Assembly: GCA_934271655.1 (NCBI GenBank)
Contig: CAKQRW010000057.1
Span: 1 to 15,925, forward strand
From: an uncultured Bacteroidaceae bacterium
GTDB lineage: Bacteria; Bacteroidota; Bacteroidia; Bacteroidales; Bacteroidaceae
Length of the DNA: 15,925 bases
Direction of reading: 5' to 3'
Of this stretch, positions 7,107 through 14,546 are shown in pieces. Position 1 is the stretch's first letter. Each line of letters starts with the position of its first letter. Both the position numbers and the translations under genes were made by a program. Below the pieces are notes generated by a model. That model was given only the letters and a program-made list of their open reading frames with translations. It was not told the origin of the DNA and did no database searches.

Positions 7107-7946
7107 ATGGTAAAGAGAGCTGATTATATACAGAGCATCGAGATTGACGCTTTGTGGAAAGGCGGCAAGCACATAGTGTGGACACTAAAGCCCGATGTCA
7201 ACATCCTCAGCGGCATCAATGGTGTGGGCAAGAGCACCATCATCAATCACTCTGCCATCATGCTTGCCGCCATAGACCGCGGCGAGATAGTGCCCAACGA
7301 CGCTCCATGCGGAGTGAGGATAAAACTCATGCCAGAAGACTCCACCTACGTGAAGTTTGATGTCATACGCTCGTTCGACCGTCCTCTCCTGCACAGCGAC
7401 CTGCTGGAGAAGCTCTCCGACTCGCGCGTCAAGACCGAGCTGGACTGGCAGATATACCGCCTGCAAAAGCGCTATCTCGACTACCAGGTCAACATCGGCA
7501 ACCGCATCATAGAGCTTCTCACCAGCGGCGATCCTGCCGACCAGGCCAAGGCGGCTGAGGTCAGCGGCCCCAAGACCCAGTTCCAGGACATGATAGACCG
7601 TCTCTTTGCTGAGACCCACAAGAAGATAGACCGCAAGAGCAACGAGATACAGTTCATCCAGAAGATGGGCGAGTCGAGCGACACCATAACCCCCTACCAG
7701 CTGTCGAGCGGCGAGAAGCAGATGCTCGCCATACTCATGACCGTCCTGGTAGAGAACCGTGAGAAATACGTGCTGCTGATGGACGAGCCCGAGATATCCC
7801 TGCACATCGACTGGCAGCAGCAGCTCATAGACCTCATACGCGAGCTCAACCCCAATGTGCAGATAATCCTGTCCACCCACTCCCCCGCCCTCATCATGGA
7901 CGGATGGATGAGCAACGTGACAGAAGTAAATGAGATAGCCAACTGA
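7107..7946 (+). CDS. AAA/ABC-type ATPase (OLD/AriA-like), partner of DUF4435 protein
   Basis: A 279-residue soluble ATPase with ABC-type motifs: Walker A GINGVGKST (36-44), signature LSSGEKQ (199-205), Walker B VLLMDEPE (222-229, Asp226/Glu227) and an H-loop STHSP (His258). Between Walker A and the signature lies a charged, mostly helical insert (about 95-195), shorter than the coiled coil of SMC/Rad50 proteins. There is no transporter membrane domain nearby, so an import/export role is unlikely. It is followed on the same strand by a DUF4435 gene. In PARIS, an ATPase (AriA) pairs with a DUF4435 TOPRIM effector (AriB), and OLD proteins fuse the same two parts; by analogy this ATPase may hold or trigger the downstream effector. 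The compact size, apparently smaller than typical AriA, and the lack of other defence genes leave a housekeeping role possible. Confidence 0.85.
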   Translation: MVKRADYIQSIEIDALWKGGKHIVWTLKPDVNILSGINGVGKSTIINHSAIMLAAIDRGEIVPNDAPCGVRIKLMPEDSTYVKFDVIRSFDRPLLHSDLLEKLSDSRVKTELDWQIYRLQKRYLDYQVNIGNRIIELLTSGDPADQAKAAEVSGPKTQFQDMIDRLFAETHKKIDRKSNEIQFIQKMGESSDTITPYQLSSGEKQMLAILMTVLVENREKYVLLMDEPEISLHIDWQQQLIDLIRELNPNVQIILSTHSPALIMDGWMSNVTEVNEIAN

Positions 7947-8000
7947 CAGCCCGGCCTACAGCCGTCAGCATAGTGAATGAGAGAGCCAACTGACAGCCCG
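7925..8000 (+). repeat. Direct repeat duplicating the ATPase gene 3' end
   Basis: The last codons, stop and trailer of the ATPase gene (7925-7953) are repeated at 7972-8000: 29 bp with two mismatches and a 47-bp period. The second copy is out of frame and lies within the 131-bp spacer before the DUF4435 gene. It suggests a small local duplication that lengthened the spacer. Confidence 0.8.
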
Positions 8001-8077
8001 TCGGCATTGCGCGCACGTCCCTACCGCCTGGCAGCACTCATCCACATACACGAAAATATCCCAATCCACACCTACTT

Positions 8078-9151
8078 ATGGCACGCAACCTTTTATCAAA
8101 CATCAGCTCAGCCTACATCGAGGCGGCCAACCGGCTCCGCCCCCGCACCCACAAGCGGAAGGTGGTGGCATACGTGGAATCGTATGACGACATCTTCTTC
8201 TGGAGAAGCGTGCTGAGCGACTTCGAAGACGAGCGCACCGAGTTTGAAGTGATGCTGCCAAGCAAGAGCAACCTCAACCGCGGAAAGAAGACCGCCATGA
8301 TGAACAAGCTTGGCGAATCGCTCGGCGAGTGCATGATAGCCTGCGTCGACGCCGACCTCGACTACTTGCTGCAAGCGCACACCCCAAGTTCGGAGAAGAT
8401 GCTCGGCAATCCCTATGTGGTGCACACATATGTCTATGCCATAGAGAACTACCTGTGCTACTCCAAGAGCCTGCACAACGTGTGCGTGATGGCCACGCTC
8501 AACGACCGCCGCCTCTTCGACTTCGAGAGCTACCTCAAGGAATATTCCGAAATCATCTACGACCTGTTCGTGTGGCTGATATGGCTCCACCGCCAGGGCC
8601 GCTTCAACGACATGCCCCTCACCACCTTCAACAACATCACCTCGGTCGACCAGCTCAACATCTACAAGCCTGGCGATGCCCTGGAACGCGTGCGGCGCAG
8701 CGTGAACCGCAAGCTGGCATGGCTCCAGCATCACGTGAGGGAGGCAAAAGGCAAGCTGGGGCCGCTCAAGGAAGAGCTTGCGCATCTCGGAGTCACACCA
8801 GCCAACACCTACCTCTTCATCCAGGGCCACCACCTGATGGAGAATGTCGTCGACGCAGCCATGACGCCGGTATGCACCGTGCTTCGGCGCGAGCGCGAGA
8901 AAGAGATAAAGCGCCTGTCAGGAGGCAACAGCCAGCAGATGGACAACGAGCTGTCGTGCTATTCCCACAGCCAGTTTACCGCAGCCCAGATGATTAGGCG
9001 CAACACGCTGTACAAGGACTGCGAGATGTATCCCTATCTCAAGGCTCATGTGGAGCGTGTGCTGAAAGTCCACAGCCAAAGTGAGGCAGCAGACCCTGCA
9101 CACTCCGCTCCAGATGTCGCATACACGCGTTCTCCACACGAGCAAGACTAA
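8078..9151 (+). CDS. DUF4435 (TOPRIM-like) protein, possible AriB-like effector
   Basis: A 357-residue protein whose order of motifs fits DUF4435. AYVESYDDIFFWRSVL (31-46) supplies the TOPRIM glutamate Glu34, and ACVDADLDYL (88-97) supplies the Asp-x-Asp pair Asp91/Asp93 after a hydrophobic strand. HTYVYAIENYLC (116-127) and FIQGHHLMENVV (247-258) look like the conserved IENY and GH motifs of the family. Residues 200-240 are basic and helical; the tail after about 333 is low-complexity. In PARIS the DUF4435 protein AriB is the toxic nuclease released from its ATPase partner when phage inhibitors are sensed. Here the ATPase gene ends 131 bp upstream, and an 18-bp palindromic terminator closes the pair. 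Family assignment is good; the defence role is inferred from gene pairing only. Confidence 0.8.
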   Translation: MARNLLSNISSAYIEAANRLRPRTHKRKVVAYVESYDDIFFWRSVLSDFEDERTEFEVMLPSKSNLNRGKKTAMMNKLGESLGECMIACVDADLDYLLQAHTPSSEKMLGNPYVVHTYVYAIENYLCYSKSLHNVCVMATLNDRRLFDFESYLKEYSEIIYDLFVWLIWLHRQGRFNDMPLTTFNNITSVDQLNIYKPGDALERVRRSVNRKLAWLQHHVREAKGKLGPLKEELAHLGVTPANTYLFIQGHHLMENVVDAAMTPVCTVLRREREKEIKRLSGGNSQQMDNELSCYSHSQFTAAQMIRRNTLYKDCEMYPYLKAHVERVLKVHSQSEAADPAHSAPDVAYTRSPHEQD

Positions 9152-9176
9152 GCCAGCAGCCGCGCATTTACACAAC

Positions 9177-9214
9177 AATCGGGCGCTCATAATGTGCATT
9201 ATGAGCGCCCGATT
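9177..9214. terminator. Perfect 18-bp palindromic terminator between convergent genes
   Basis: Arms 9177-9194 and 9197-9214 are perfectly complementary over 18 bp with only TG between them, GC-rich at the base. It separates the plus-strand DUF4435 gene (ends 9151) and the minus-strand GH51 gene (ends 9238), so it probably serves both. U tails are short on each side. Confidence 0.8.
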
Positions 9215-9237
9215 CTATATTCACCTGCTTATCCGGC

Positions 9238-11220
9238 TTAAAGCTTGACACGTATCACCGAGCATGAATAAGGCTCTACAGAGAGAGTCATCTTCTTGCT
9301 CACCTTCATGTCCTTTGTGACAGGAGCGATAGGCTGAGCGTCAAAATAGTTCTGCTGCTCAGGCTTTCCGCTCATGGTGGTGATGGTAGCCTTCGACTTC
9401 AGGCCCTTGAAGCGGCTGAGGTCTATGCTGGCATCCTTAGCCTCGCCCGCTGCGTTGACCAGCTTGATGTAGAGCTCACCCTTGTCCGTGTTGAGCACGC
9501 ACGAAGTGCCCTGATATTTGTCGCCGCCGTTGATGGTAGCCACATCGCCATAGTAATAGTTGCCGGCCGTTGTGCCGAACATCTGCTGCACATAGTAGCT
9601 GCATGTGAGCACCACCTTGCTGTTGTCGAAGTAGATGAGGTCTGGGTTCCAGCTCTCATGATGCTTCTTGGCAAAGAGAGGCGCATAGCTTGTCATGGCC
9701 ACCACATCGCCATTGCGCTCCACGCCGAGGAGGTAGAGAGCCTCAGCCAGCGCGTCCTGCAACTGGCGGTCCTTGGCTGCATACTCGCCAAGATAGACCT
9801 TTGTCTTGCGGTCGCGAGGATAGTTGTCATAGTTGTGCTGGTTGTTGAGGAAATAGTCCCTTGGCTCATAGTAGTGCTCATCGAGAATGGCGAGGTCTGT
9901 TTCCTCAGCTATCCTCCAGCCATTGTCGAAGTCGGGGTTGCCCTTGTGCGAGCCAGGTCCGGCTGTGCCCACAATGATTATCTCAGGATGCTTCTCGCGC
10001 ACCTTATTATATATATATTTGAAACGCTCCTCAAACTCCTTCGTGATCTTCTCCTCGTTGCCGATGCCGAGATACTTCAGTCCGAAAGGCTTAGGATGTC
10101 CGGCCTCAGCACGCTTACGTCCCCAAGTGGTGGTGGCATCGCCATTGGCCCACTCTATGAGGTCGAGAGCGTCCTGCACCCACTCGTCCATCTCGCTCAT
10201 AGGCACCACATCCTGCGCCTGGTTCTTCATGCCCCATCCGCCGTTGGTGCCCTGGCAGCTCACTCCGCAAGGCAGTATAGGCAGAGCGTCCATGCCGAGG
10301 TCCTCGCAAAGCTGGAAATACTCATAGTAGCCGAGTCCCATAGACTGGTGATAGCCCCATGTGTTCTTCAGGCCGAGCCTCTCCTCCTTAGGGCCGATGG
10401 TAGTCTTCCATCTGTAAGTGTTCCAGAAGCCGTCGCCTCCGCCATGTATGACACATCCGCCTGGGAAGCGCATGAACTTAGGTTCGAGTCCCTTCAGAGC
10501 CTCAACCATATCCTTGCGGAGTCCATGTCCGTTGTAAGTGTCCTGCGGCATGAGAGAGACCATGTCCACATCCACGTCGCCCGTAGTGAGGCAGAGCATC
10601 TGCAGGTTGGCGCGCTCGCAATTGCCGTTGGAAGTGATTTCCGCCGTATATTTTTTCCACTCGTTGCTGCCGTCCGACACGATAGTCGTCTCGCCGAGGA
10701 TAGAGTCTTTCTCCCCCACAAGCACCACACGCATCTCCTTGCCCTTCTTGTCCACATTGCGCAGGAAGACAGAGAAGTCATACTTGGCACCTGCCTTGAC
10801 AGCTATGCCGTCAAATCCATCGTTGCGCATGCCCACTCCGGTCCATCCGTTGAAGTCATAGTAGTGTCCCACACGCTCCACGTGCAGGCGCATGTATGTA
10901 GGGTTGTTCTTATGGATAGGATTCTCCATCAGCGGGCGCATGTAGCCGAGCGAGTGTCCCGGACGCAGGAAGCGCCACTCCGTGCCAGCGCCCCATCCGT
11001 CGCGCTCCGACGGGTTATACTCAAAAGAGCCGTTCTGTATTAGTTCCGCGTAGAGTCCGCCATCTGCCGAATAGCTGATATCCTCAAAAAAGATGCCGAT
11101 CAAGTCCTTACTGATTTCCTTGCCTCCAATAGGTGCTTTAACTTTCTGGGCCGACGCTGTGAGTGGCGCGCCCAGTGTAGCGGCAAGCGCGATGGCCTGC
11201 AATGTGCTGATTAGTCTCAT
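9238..11220 (-). CDS. Secreted GH51 alpha-L-arabinofuranosidase
   Basis: A 660-residue exported glycoside hydrolase that should release terminal L-arabinofuranose from arabinan, arabinoxylan or similar plant glycans. Residues 1-24 are a signal peptide ending ASA, without a lipobox, so it is probably periplasmic. The mature start with GIFFEDISYSADGGLYAE (42-59) is diagnostic for GH51. Residues 105-225 look like an inserted carbohydrate-binding-type beta domain, as in the longer GH51 subgroup. The barrel carries RFPGGC (251-256), acid/base Glu389 in GIGNEE, DEHYY (447-451) and nucleophile Glu479 in YLGEYA. A beta domain from about 550 to the end closes the protein. It lies downstream of a BNR propeller gene on the same strand, suggesting joint plant-glycan use, although no susC/susD pair is in the window. 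Its own -7 box TATCTTTG is 34 bp upstream. Confidence 0.95.
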   Translation of the reverse strand: MRLISTLQAIALAATLGAPLTASAQKVKAPIGGKEISKDLIGIFFEDISYSADGGLYAELIQNGSFEYNPSERDGWGAGTEWRFLRPGHSLGYMRPLMENPIHKNNPTYMRLHVERVGHYYDFNGWTGVGMRNDGFDGIAVKAGAKYDFSVFLRNVDKKGKEMRVVLVGEKDSILGETTIVSDGSNEWKKYTAEITSNGNCERANLQMLCLTTGDVDVDMVSLMPQDTYNGHGLRKDMVEALKGLEPKFMRFPGGCVIHGGGDGFWNTYRWKTTIGPKEERLGLKNTWGYHQSMGLGYYEYFQLCEDLGMDALPILPCGVSCQGTNGGWGMKNQAQDVVPMSEMDEWVQDALDLIEWANGDATTTWGRKRAEAGHPKPFGLKYLGIGNEEKITKEFEERFKYIYNKVREKHPEIIIVGTAGPGSHKGNPDFDNGWRIAEETDLAILDEHYYEPRDYFLNNQHNYDNYPRDRKTKVYLGEYAAKDRQLQDALAEALYLLGVERNGDVVAMTSYAPLFAKKHHESWNPDLIYFDNSKVVLTCSYYVQQMFGTTAGNYYYGDVATINGGDKYQGTSCVLNTDKGELYIKLVNAAGEAKDASIDLSRFKGLKSKATITTMSGKPEQQNYFDAQPIAPVTKDMKVSKKMTLSVEPYSCSVIRVKL

Positions 11221-11244
11221 GTAGTTTTAGGTTTGTTAATAAAA

Positions 11245-11301
11245 AAATTGTTGCAAAGATAAGAGAATTTTTTGTATTCCGCATAATCTTTGCAACAATT
11301 T
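11245..11301 (-). promoter_or_regulatory. GH51 promoter embedded in a 16-bp inverted repeat
   Basis: 11245-11260 and 11286-11301 are perfect 16-bp inverted repeats around a 25-bp AT-rich spacer. On the minus strand the structure is followed by a T run, so it can act as a terminator for the upstream BNR gene. The arm nearest GH51 also contains TATCTTTG (11261-11254), an exact -7 box 34 bp before the GH51 ATG. The same DNA therefore may terminate one transcript and start the next, or serve as an operator. Confidence 0.6.
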
Positions 11302-11357
11302 GATGCCATTTAGCGTCCTTGCGCCACTATAGCGTATATTTTCCTTTATTTTGCAAT

Positions 11358-13094
11358 CTACTCTGACACCCTCTCCACATTGTCAGCATACCTCACGCCG
11401 ACATTCCTCTGCGCCTTCTTCACGCAAGGCACCTTGATGTCGACCATGCCGTCGCGGCAGACCGTGAGATACTTGCCGTCGAGGCTCATGGACAGGCGGA
11501 ACTCAGAGAGCGGAGTCTTGCTGTGCCACCTGCCGTCGGTAGTGGCCTTGTTCTCAGTCTGCCAACTGTCTGCCGTGCCGAGCACATTCTGCCCTCTGCA
11601 CACCTTGCCGTCTATCTTGACATACGGATACTGCTCGTCATCCACGCCATATACTATGCCATTGTCCAGATAGACGAGGTCGCCCGCATACCTGTTCTTG
11701 TCGATAACGATGCGCGAGTCCATCACCACATTCTTCTTGTTCCAGTCTCTCTTAGGCAGCGGAGTGTCAATCATGACCGAGGTGGGATAAGCGTTCTTGA
11801 ACCTTGTGTTGACTATCCAGTAGTAGTAGTCGCCGTGCATCCACGCCAGGCGGTACTTGCCCTTCTTCGTTCCCTCTATGACAAATGGGCGCGCGTTGTT
11901 CTTCTCCGAATGGCGTGTGACCTGCTCCGAGGCCACCACCTTCGTGCCGTCGTCGCTCATGGTGTGCTTCACTATCTCATACACTCCATCTACAGGCACA
12001 GAGCAATAGACCTCGTTGACATTGTCGCGGTCTATCGCCATGCCGCCAGAGTAGCATCGCTCCACATCGGGAGTCTGGTGGAAGTGCCCGCCGGCATTGG
12101 TCACAAAAGCCGCCTGCCATGCCTCGCCGTTCCACTTGGCATAATAATAGTCATGCGAGTCCTTCTCCTTGCTGATGCGGGTCACGCTGACCACAGGCCG
12201 TCCTTCCTTGTCGAAGGCCATGTTGCTGAGCCAGTCGCGGCGGTCGGCCGGACGGTCCACCACCGTGTAGGGGTAAGCCTTGGCGTAGTCCTCGTTGCGG
12301 CGCACCTTGAACGTGCCCTTCTCCACCTCGCTGAGTTTGTTGCCCTTGATGTCATACAGGCAGCGGTCATTGATGTCGAAGACGTTGCAGTAGAGCCAGT
12401 TGGGATACTCATTGTCAGGATGTCCCGTCGTGTATGCCAGATATATCTTGTCCTTGCCGTTGCTCACATACTTGGCATAGGGGCGCGCTCCTGTCGACTG
12501 CACCATCTGGTATGGCCCCCATGTGAAGCGTATGTCGTCGTTGGCGTCTGGCATGCTCATCTGTGCCACCGTGGGATGCCATCCTATGCCTCGCCAGCAC
12601 ATGTATATGTGGTCAGGGTCGTCGCTCAGTATGAACGGATTGGGATAGGTGGTGTTGTTGGCTGTAGCCAGGCGCTTCTCCTCTCCCAGGCAGGTGATGT
12701 CGCCCGGCTCGCGGCTGATGCGGTAGTAGAAGCAGGCCTCATCGGTGTGGCGCGAATAGATTATCATCACACGTCCGTCGGGCAACACGAGAAACGAGGG
12801 GTTGTCGTGGTCATCGGGCTGGAACCATGAGCGCACCAGCACCTCCGTGCTCCTGTGTCTCTTGTGGTCTATCTGCATGGCCTTGATAGAGCCATGATAG
12901 TCGATGTAGCCCAAGTAGGTGGCATTTATTTTGCCGTCGGCGCTCTCATAGTGTATGGCACGCGGGTCGGCAAACCAGCACCATGCGCCTTCATCCGCAA
13001 CGACATGACCCGAGAATGTCTTGCCGTCTTTTGCAAAAACTGAAGTGACAGCCGCCAAGACCATGGCGGCCACAAGCAAAAGTTTCCTTGTCAT
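11358..13094 (-). CDS. Secreted BNR_4-type beta-propeller protein
   Basis: A 578-residue exported protein. Residues 1-21 form a signal peptide (VFA cleavage). The body looks like the BNR repeat-containing family (BNR_4), a sialidase-like propeller: WCWFADPRAI (38-47), TYLGYIDYHG and DNPSFLVLPDGRVMIIYSRH are typical opening blades. Further blade-like segments rich in Tyr/Trp and Asp-Gly turns run to about 450, followed by a beta-rich C-terminal part (about 455-578). Related propellers in Bacteroidota loci include polysaccharide lyases and glycosidases, but I cannot assign a substrate or catalytic residues here. It precedes the GH51 gene by 137 bp on the same strand, which suggests a role in breaking down arabinose-containing plant polysaccharide. 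A TATCTTTG -7 box lies about 63 bp upstream. Confidence 0.82.
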   Translation of the reverse strand: MTRKLLLVAAMVLAAVTSVFAKDGKTFSGHVVADEGAWCWFADPRAIHYESADGKINATYLGYIDYHGSIKAMQIDHKRHRSTEVLVRSWFQPDDHDNPSFLVLPDGRVMIIYSRHTDEACFYYRISREPGDITCLGEEKRLATANNTTYPNPFILSDDPDHIYMCWRGIGWHPTVAQMSMPDANDDIRFTWGPYQMVQSTGARPYAKYVSNGKDKIYLAYTTGHPDNEYPNWLYCNVFDINDRCLYDIKGNKLSEVEKGTFKVRRNEDYAKAYPYTVVDRPADRRDWLSNMAFDKEGRPVVSVTRISKEKDSHDYYYAKWNGEAWQAAFVTNAGGHFHQTPDVERCYSGGMAIDRDNVNEVYCSVPVDGVYEIVKHTMSDDGTKVVASEQVTRHSEKNNARPFVIEGTKKGKYRLAWMHGDYYYWIVNTRFKNAYPTSVMIDTPLPKRDWNKKNVVMDSRIVIDKNRYAGDLVYLDNGIVYGVDDEQYPYVKIDGKVCRGQNVLGTADSWQTENKATTDGRWHSKTPLSEFRLSMSLDGKYLTVCRDGMVDIKVPCVKKAQRNVGVRYADNVERVSE

Positions 13095-13156
13095 AGATAA
13101 ATAGATAAGTTGTTATAAGTTAGTTTTATTAGCTGATAAGCGGTCAAAAGATTACG

Positions 13157-13164
13157 CAAAGATA
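13157..13164 (-). promoter_or_regulatory. BNR gene promoter, -7 element
   Basis: On the minus strand 13164-13157 reads TATCTTTG, an exact TAnnTTTG match, giving a leader of roughly 55 nt. The -33 region is a pyrimidine tract with no clear TTTG. It lies in the 262-bp spacer shared with the divergent PHP gene. Confidence 0.55.
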
Positions 13165-13218
13165 TGAAAAAAAAAGAAAAAGACCAGCATGATGCAGCTA
13201 TAAACAACGAAAAAGCAC

Positions 13219-13226
13219 TAACTTTG
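13219..13226 (+). promoter_or_regulatory. PHP gene promoter, -7 element
   Basis: TAACTTTG matches TAnnTTTG exactly and is followed by CAGACGC. It lies 130 bp before the ATG at 13357, so the leader would be long. No -33 TTTG is evident. It is divergent from the BNR promoter 55 bp away. Confidence 0.5.
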
Positions 13227-13356
13227 CAGACGCAACACTTGCTGACGCCCATGCTTGCACGCAATCTTCGCACAGCATGAGGCCACACGAAAAGACCTGC
13301 GCACATATTATAATCATATTATGCAGGCATAAGTATGACGTAGACAAACAAACGAC

Positions 13357-14079
13357 ATGATAGACACAAGACTTGACGTGCACACCCACACCATCGTGTC
13401 GGGACACGCTTTCTGCACACTCAAAGAGATGGTCGACGAGGCATGCCGCCACGGACTCACGCTCTTCGGGGTGACAGAGCACGGGCCTGCCATACCAGGC
13501 ACATGCTCCCCTATATATTTCCGCAACCAGTATGTGGTGCCGCGCCATTATGGCGACATGACGCTGCTCATGGGAGCCGAGCTGAACATCATCGACTATG
13601 AGGGGCATCTCGACATCACCGACGAGGCCACGCTGCGAGGCATGGACCACATCATCGCCGGCCTGCACCTGCTGTGCTATGCCGACGGCACACGCGAGCA
13701 GAACACATCTGCCCTGCTTGGGGCCATAGAGAACCCGAGGGTGAACATCATCTCGCACCCATGCGACGGCACAGCCTCGCAGCTCGACCTCGAAGCCGTG
13801 GTGCTTGCCGCCAAGGAGCACGACACGCTGCTGGAGCTCAACAGCAGCTCGCTCAATCCGCTGCGAGGCAAGCAACTGGCCCACCCCATGTTTGTGGAGA
13901 TGCTGCTCCTGTGCAAGAAGCATGGCACAAGAATCATACTCGGCAGCGACGCGCACCACTCGTCGGCTATCTGCGACTACCGCTATGCCATTCCGCTGCT
14001 TGCTGAGACATGTTTCCCCGATGAGCTTATCATCAACGACAAGCCTGATGACTTCCTGCAGCTGATAGGCAAGAAATAA
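13357..14079 (+). CDS. YcdX-like PHP-domain phosphatase
   Basis: A 240-residue soluble protein of the PHP superfamily, close by eye to E. coli YcdX, a trinuclear-zinc phosphatase. Family length is about 245, so it is complete. Metal ligands are in place: DVHTHT (His9, His11), SGHAFCTL (His17), TEHGP (His42), GAELN (Glu75), IIAGLH (His104), IISHP (His134) and GSDAHH (Asp198, His200). The ELNSSSLN segment (160-167) matches the YcdX EINNSS motif. The physiological substrate is unknown; in the cytosol it may hydrolyse a phosphate ester. It sits alone between a divergent BNR gene and tRNA genes. The stop codon lies inside a weak 7-bp inverted repeat (14064-14070 with 14087-14093) without a T tract. 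Confidence 0.9.
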   Translation: MIDTRLDVHTHTIVSGHAFCTLKEMVDEACRHGLTLFGVTEHGPAIPGTCSPIYFRNQYVVPRHYGDMTLLMGAELNIIDYEGHLDITDEATLRGMDHIIAGLHLLCYADGTREQNTSALLGAIENPRVNIISHPCDGTASQLDLEAVVLAAKEHDTLLELNSSSLNPLRGKQLAHPMFVEMLLLCKKHGTRIILGSDAHHSSAICDYRYAIPLLAETCFPDELIINDKPDDFLQLIGKK

Positions 14080-14173
14080 AGGCCCTGCCTATCCATTCTG
14101 GCAAGCTAATGGTAAATAAAAAGCTCCCAAACAGTCTTTTTTGACGCATCATGCAAAAAAAATGCCCAAATAT

Positions 14174-14204
14174 TTTGCCAGTTGGAAAAAAGTGCCTACC
14201 TTTG
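14174..14204 (+). promoter_or_regulatory. tRNA-Phe promoter
   Basis: TTTG at 14174-14177, a 19-bp spacer and TACCTTTG at 14197-14204 match the Bacteroidota consensus fully. The following CACTCGC is also found after the -7 box of the CAT tRNA at 1634-1641. It lies 24 bp before the first tRNA-Phe and should drive both copies. Confidence 0.88.
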
Positions 14205-14228
14205 CACTCGCAAAACGAAATCAGAGAC

Positions 14229-14301
14229 GGTGCCATAGCTCAGTTGGTAGAGCATCGGACTGAAAATCCGTGTGTCCCCGGTTCGAATCCTGGTGGTACC
14301 A
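14229..14301 (+). tRNA. tRNA-Phe (GAA), copy 1
   Basis: A 73-nt cloverleaf: acceptor GGTGCCA/TGGTACC (one G-U), D stem GCTC/GAGC, anticodon GAA at 14262-14264 in loop CTGAAAA, and T loop TTCGAAT. The discriminator is A; CCA is not encoded (CTC follows), so it needs CCA-adding enzyme. Identical to copy 2. Confidence 0.96.
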
Positions 14302-14341
14302 CTCTCTCTGTCTCACGTGACGCAAAATGTTTTTAGGTGTT

Positions 14342-14414
14342 GGTGCCATAGCTCAGTTGGTAGAGCATCGGACTGAAAATCCGTGTGTCCCCGGTTCGAA
14401 TCCTGGTGGTACCA
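14342..14414 (+). tRNA. tRNA-Phe (GAA), copy 2
   Basis: Identical over 73 nt to the copy at 14229, 40 bp downstream of it, anticodon at 14375-14377. The next bases are CAA, so CCA is again not encoded. The two probably share one transcript because only one promoter and one terminator flank them. Confidence 0.96.
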
Positions 14415-14457
14415 CAAAGAGAGGAAATGAGAAATCATTTCCTCTCTTTGTTTTTTT
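14415..14457 (+). terminator. Intrinsic terminator of the tRNA-Phe pair
   Basis: A perfect 16-bp stem (14415-14430 with 14435-14450), a GAAA loop and seven T at 14451-14457. The stem starts on the base after the tRNA discriminator. Confidence 0.95.
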
Positions 14458-14546
14458 ATTCACACCACTTTATTAAACGAGCATTTATTCAGACAGAAAG
14501 CCATGCATGCCCGAACGCATGAGAGACACCATGCACTATATATCTT

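Noticed and set aside
7107..7946. ABC transporter ATP-binding subunit
   Set aside because: There is no permease or substrate-binding gene adjacent and the partner gene is DUF4435, so a non-transport ATPase of the OLD/AriA type is more likely.
9658..11043. Long plus-strand open frame (461 codons) opposite GH51
   Set aside because: It is the antisense of a complete, motif-perfect GH51 gene and its translation has no recognisable domain; the strong codon bias of the real gene leaves the reverse frame open.
11245..11301. Invertible (phase-variable) promoter
   Set aside because: The spacer is only 25 bp, inversion would leave the -7 box in the arm unchanged, and no recombinase gene is nearby; a terminator or operator explains it better.
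11523..12830. Long plus-strand open frame (435 codons) opposite the BNR gene
   Set aside because: The minus-strand product has a signal peptide and propeller features, whereas this frame gives Val/His-rich low-information protein typical of antisense shadows.
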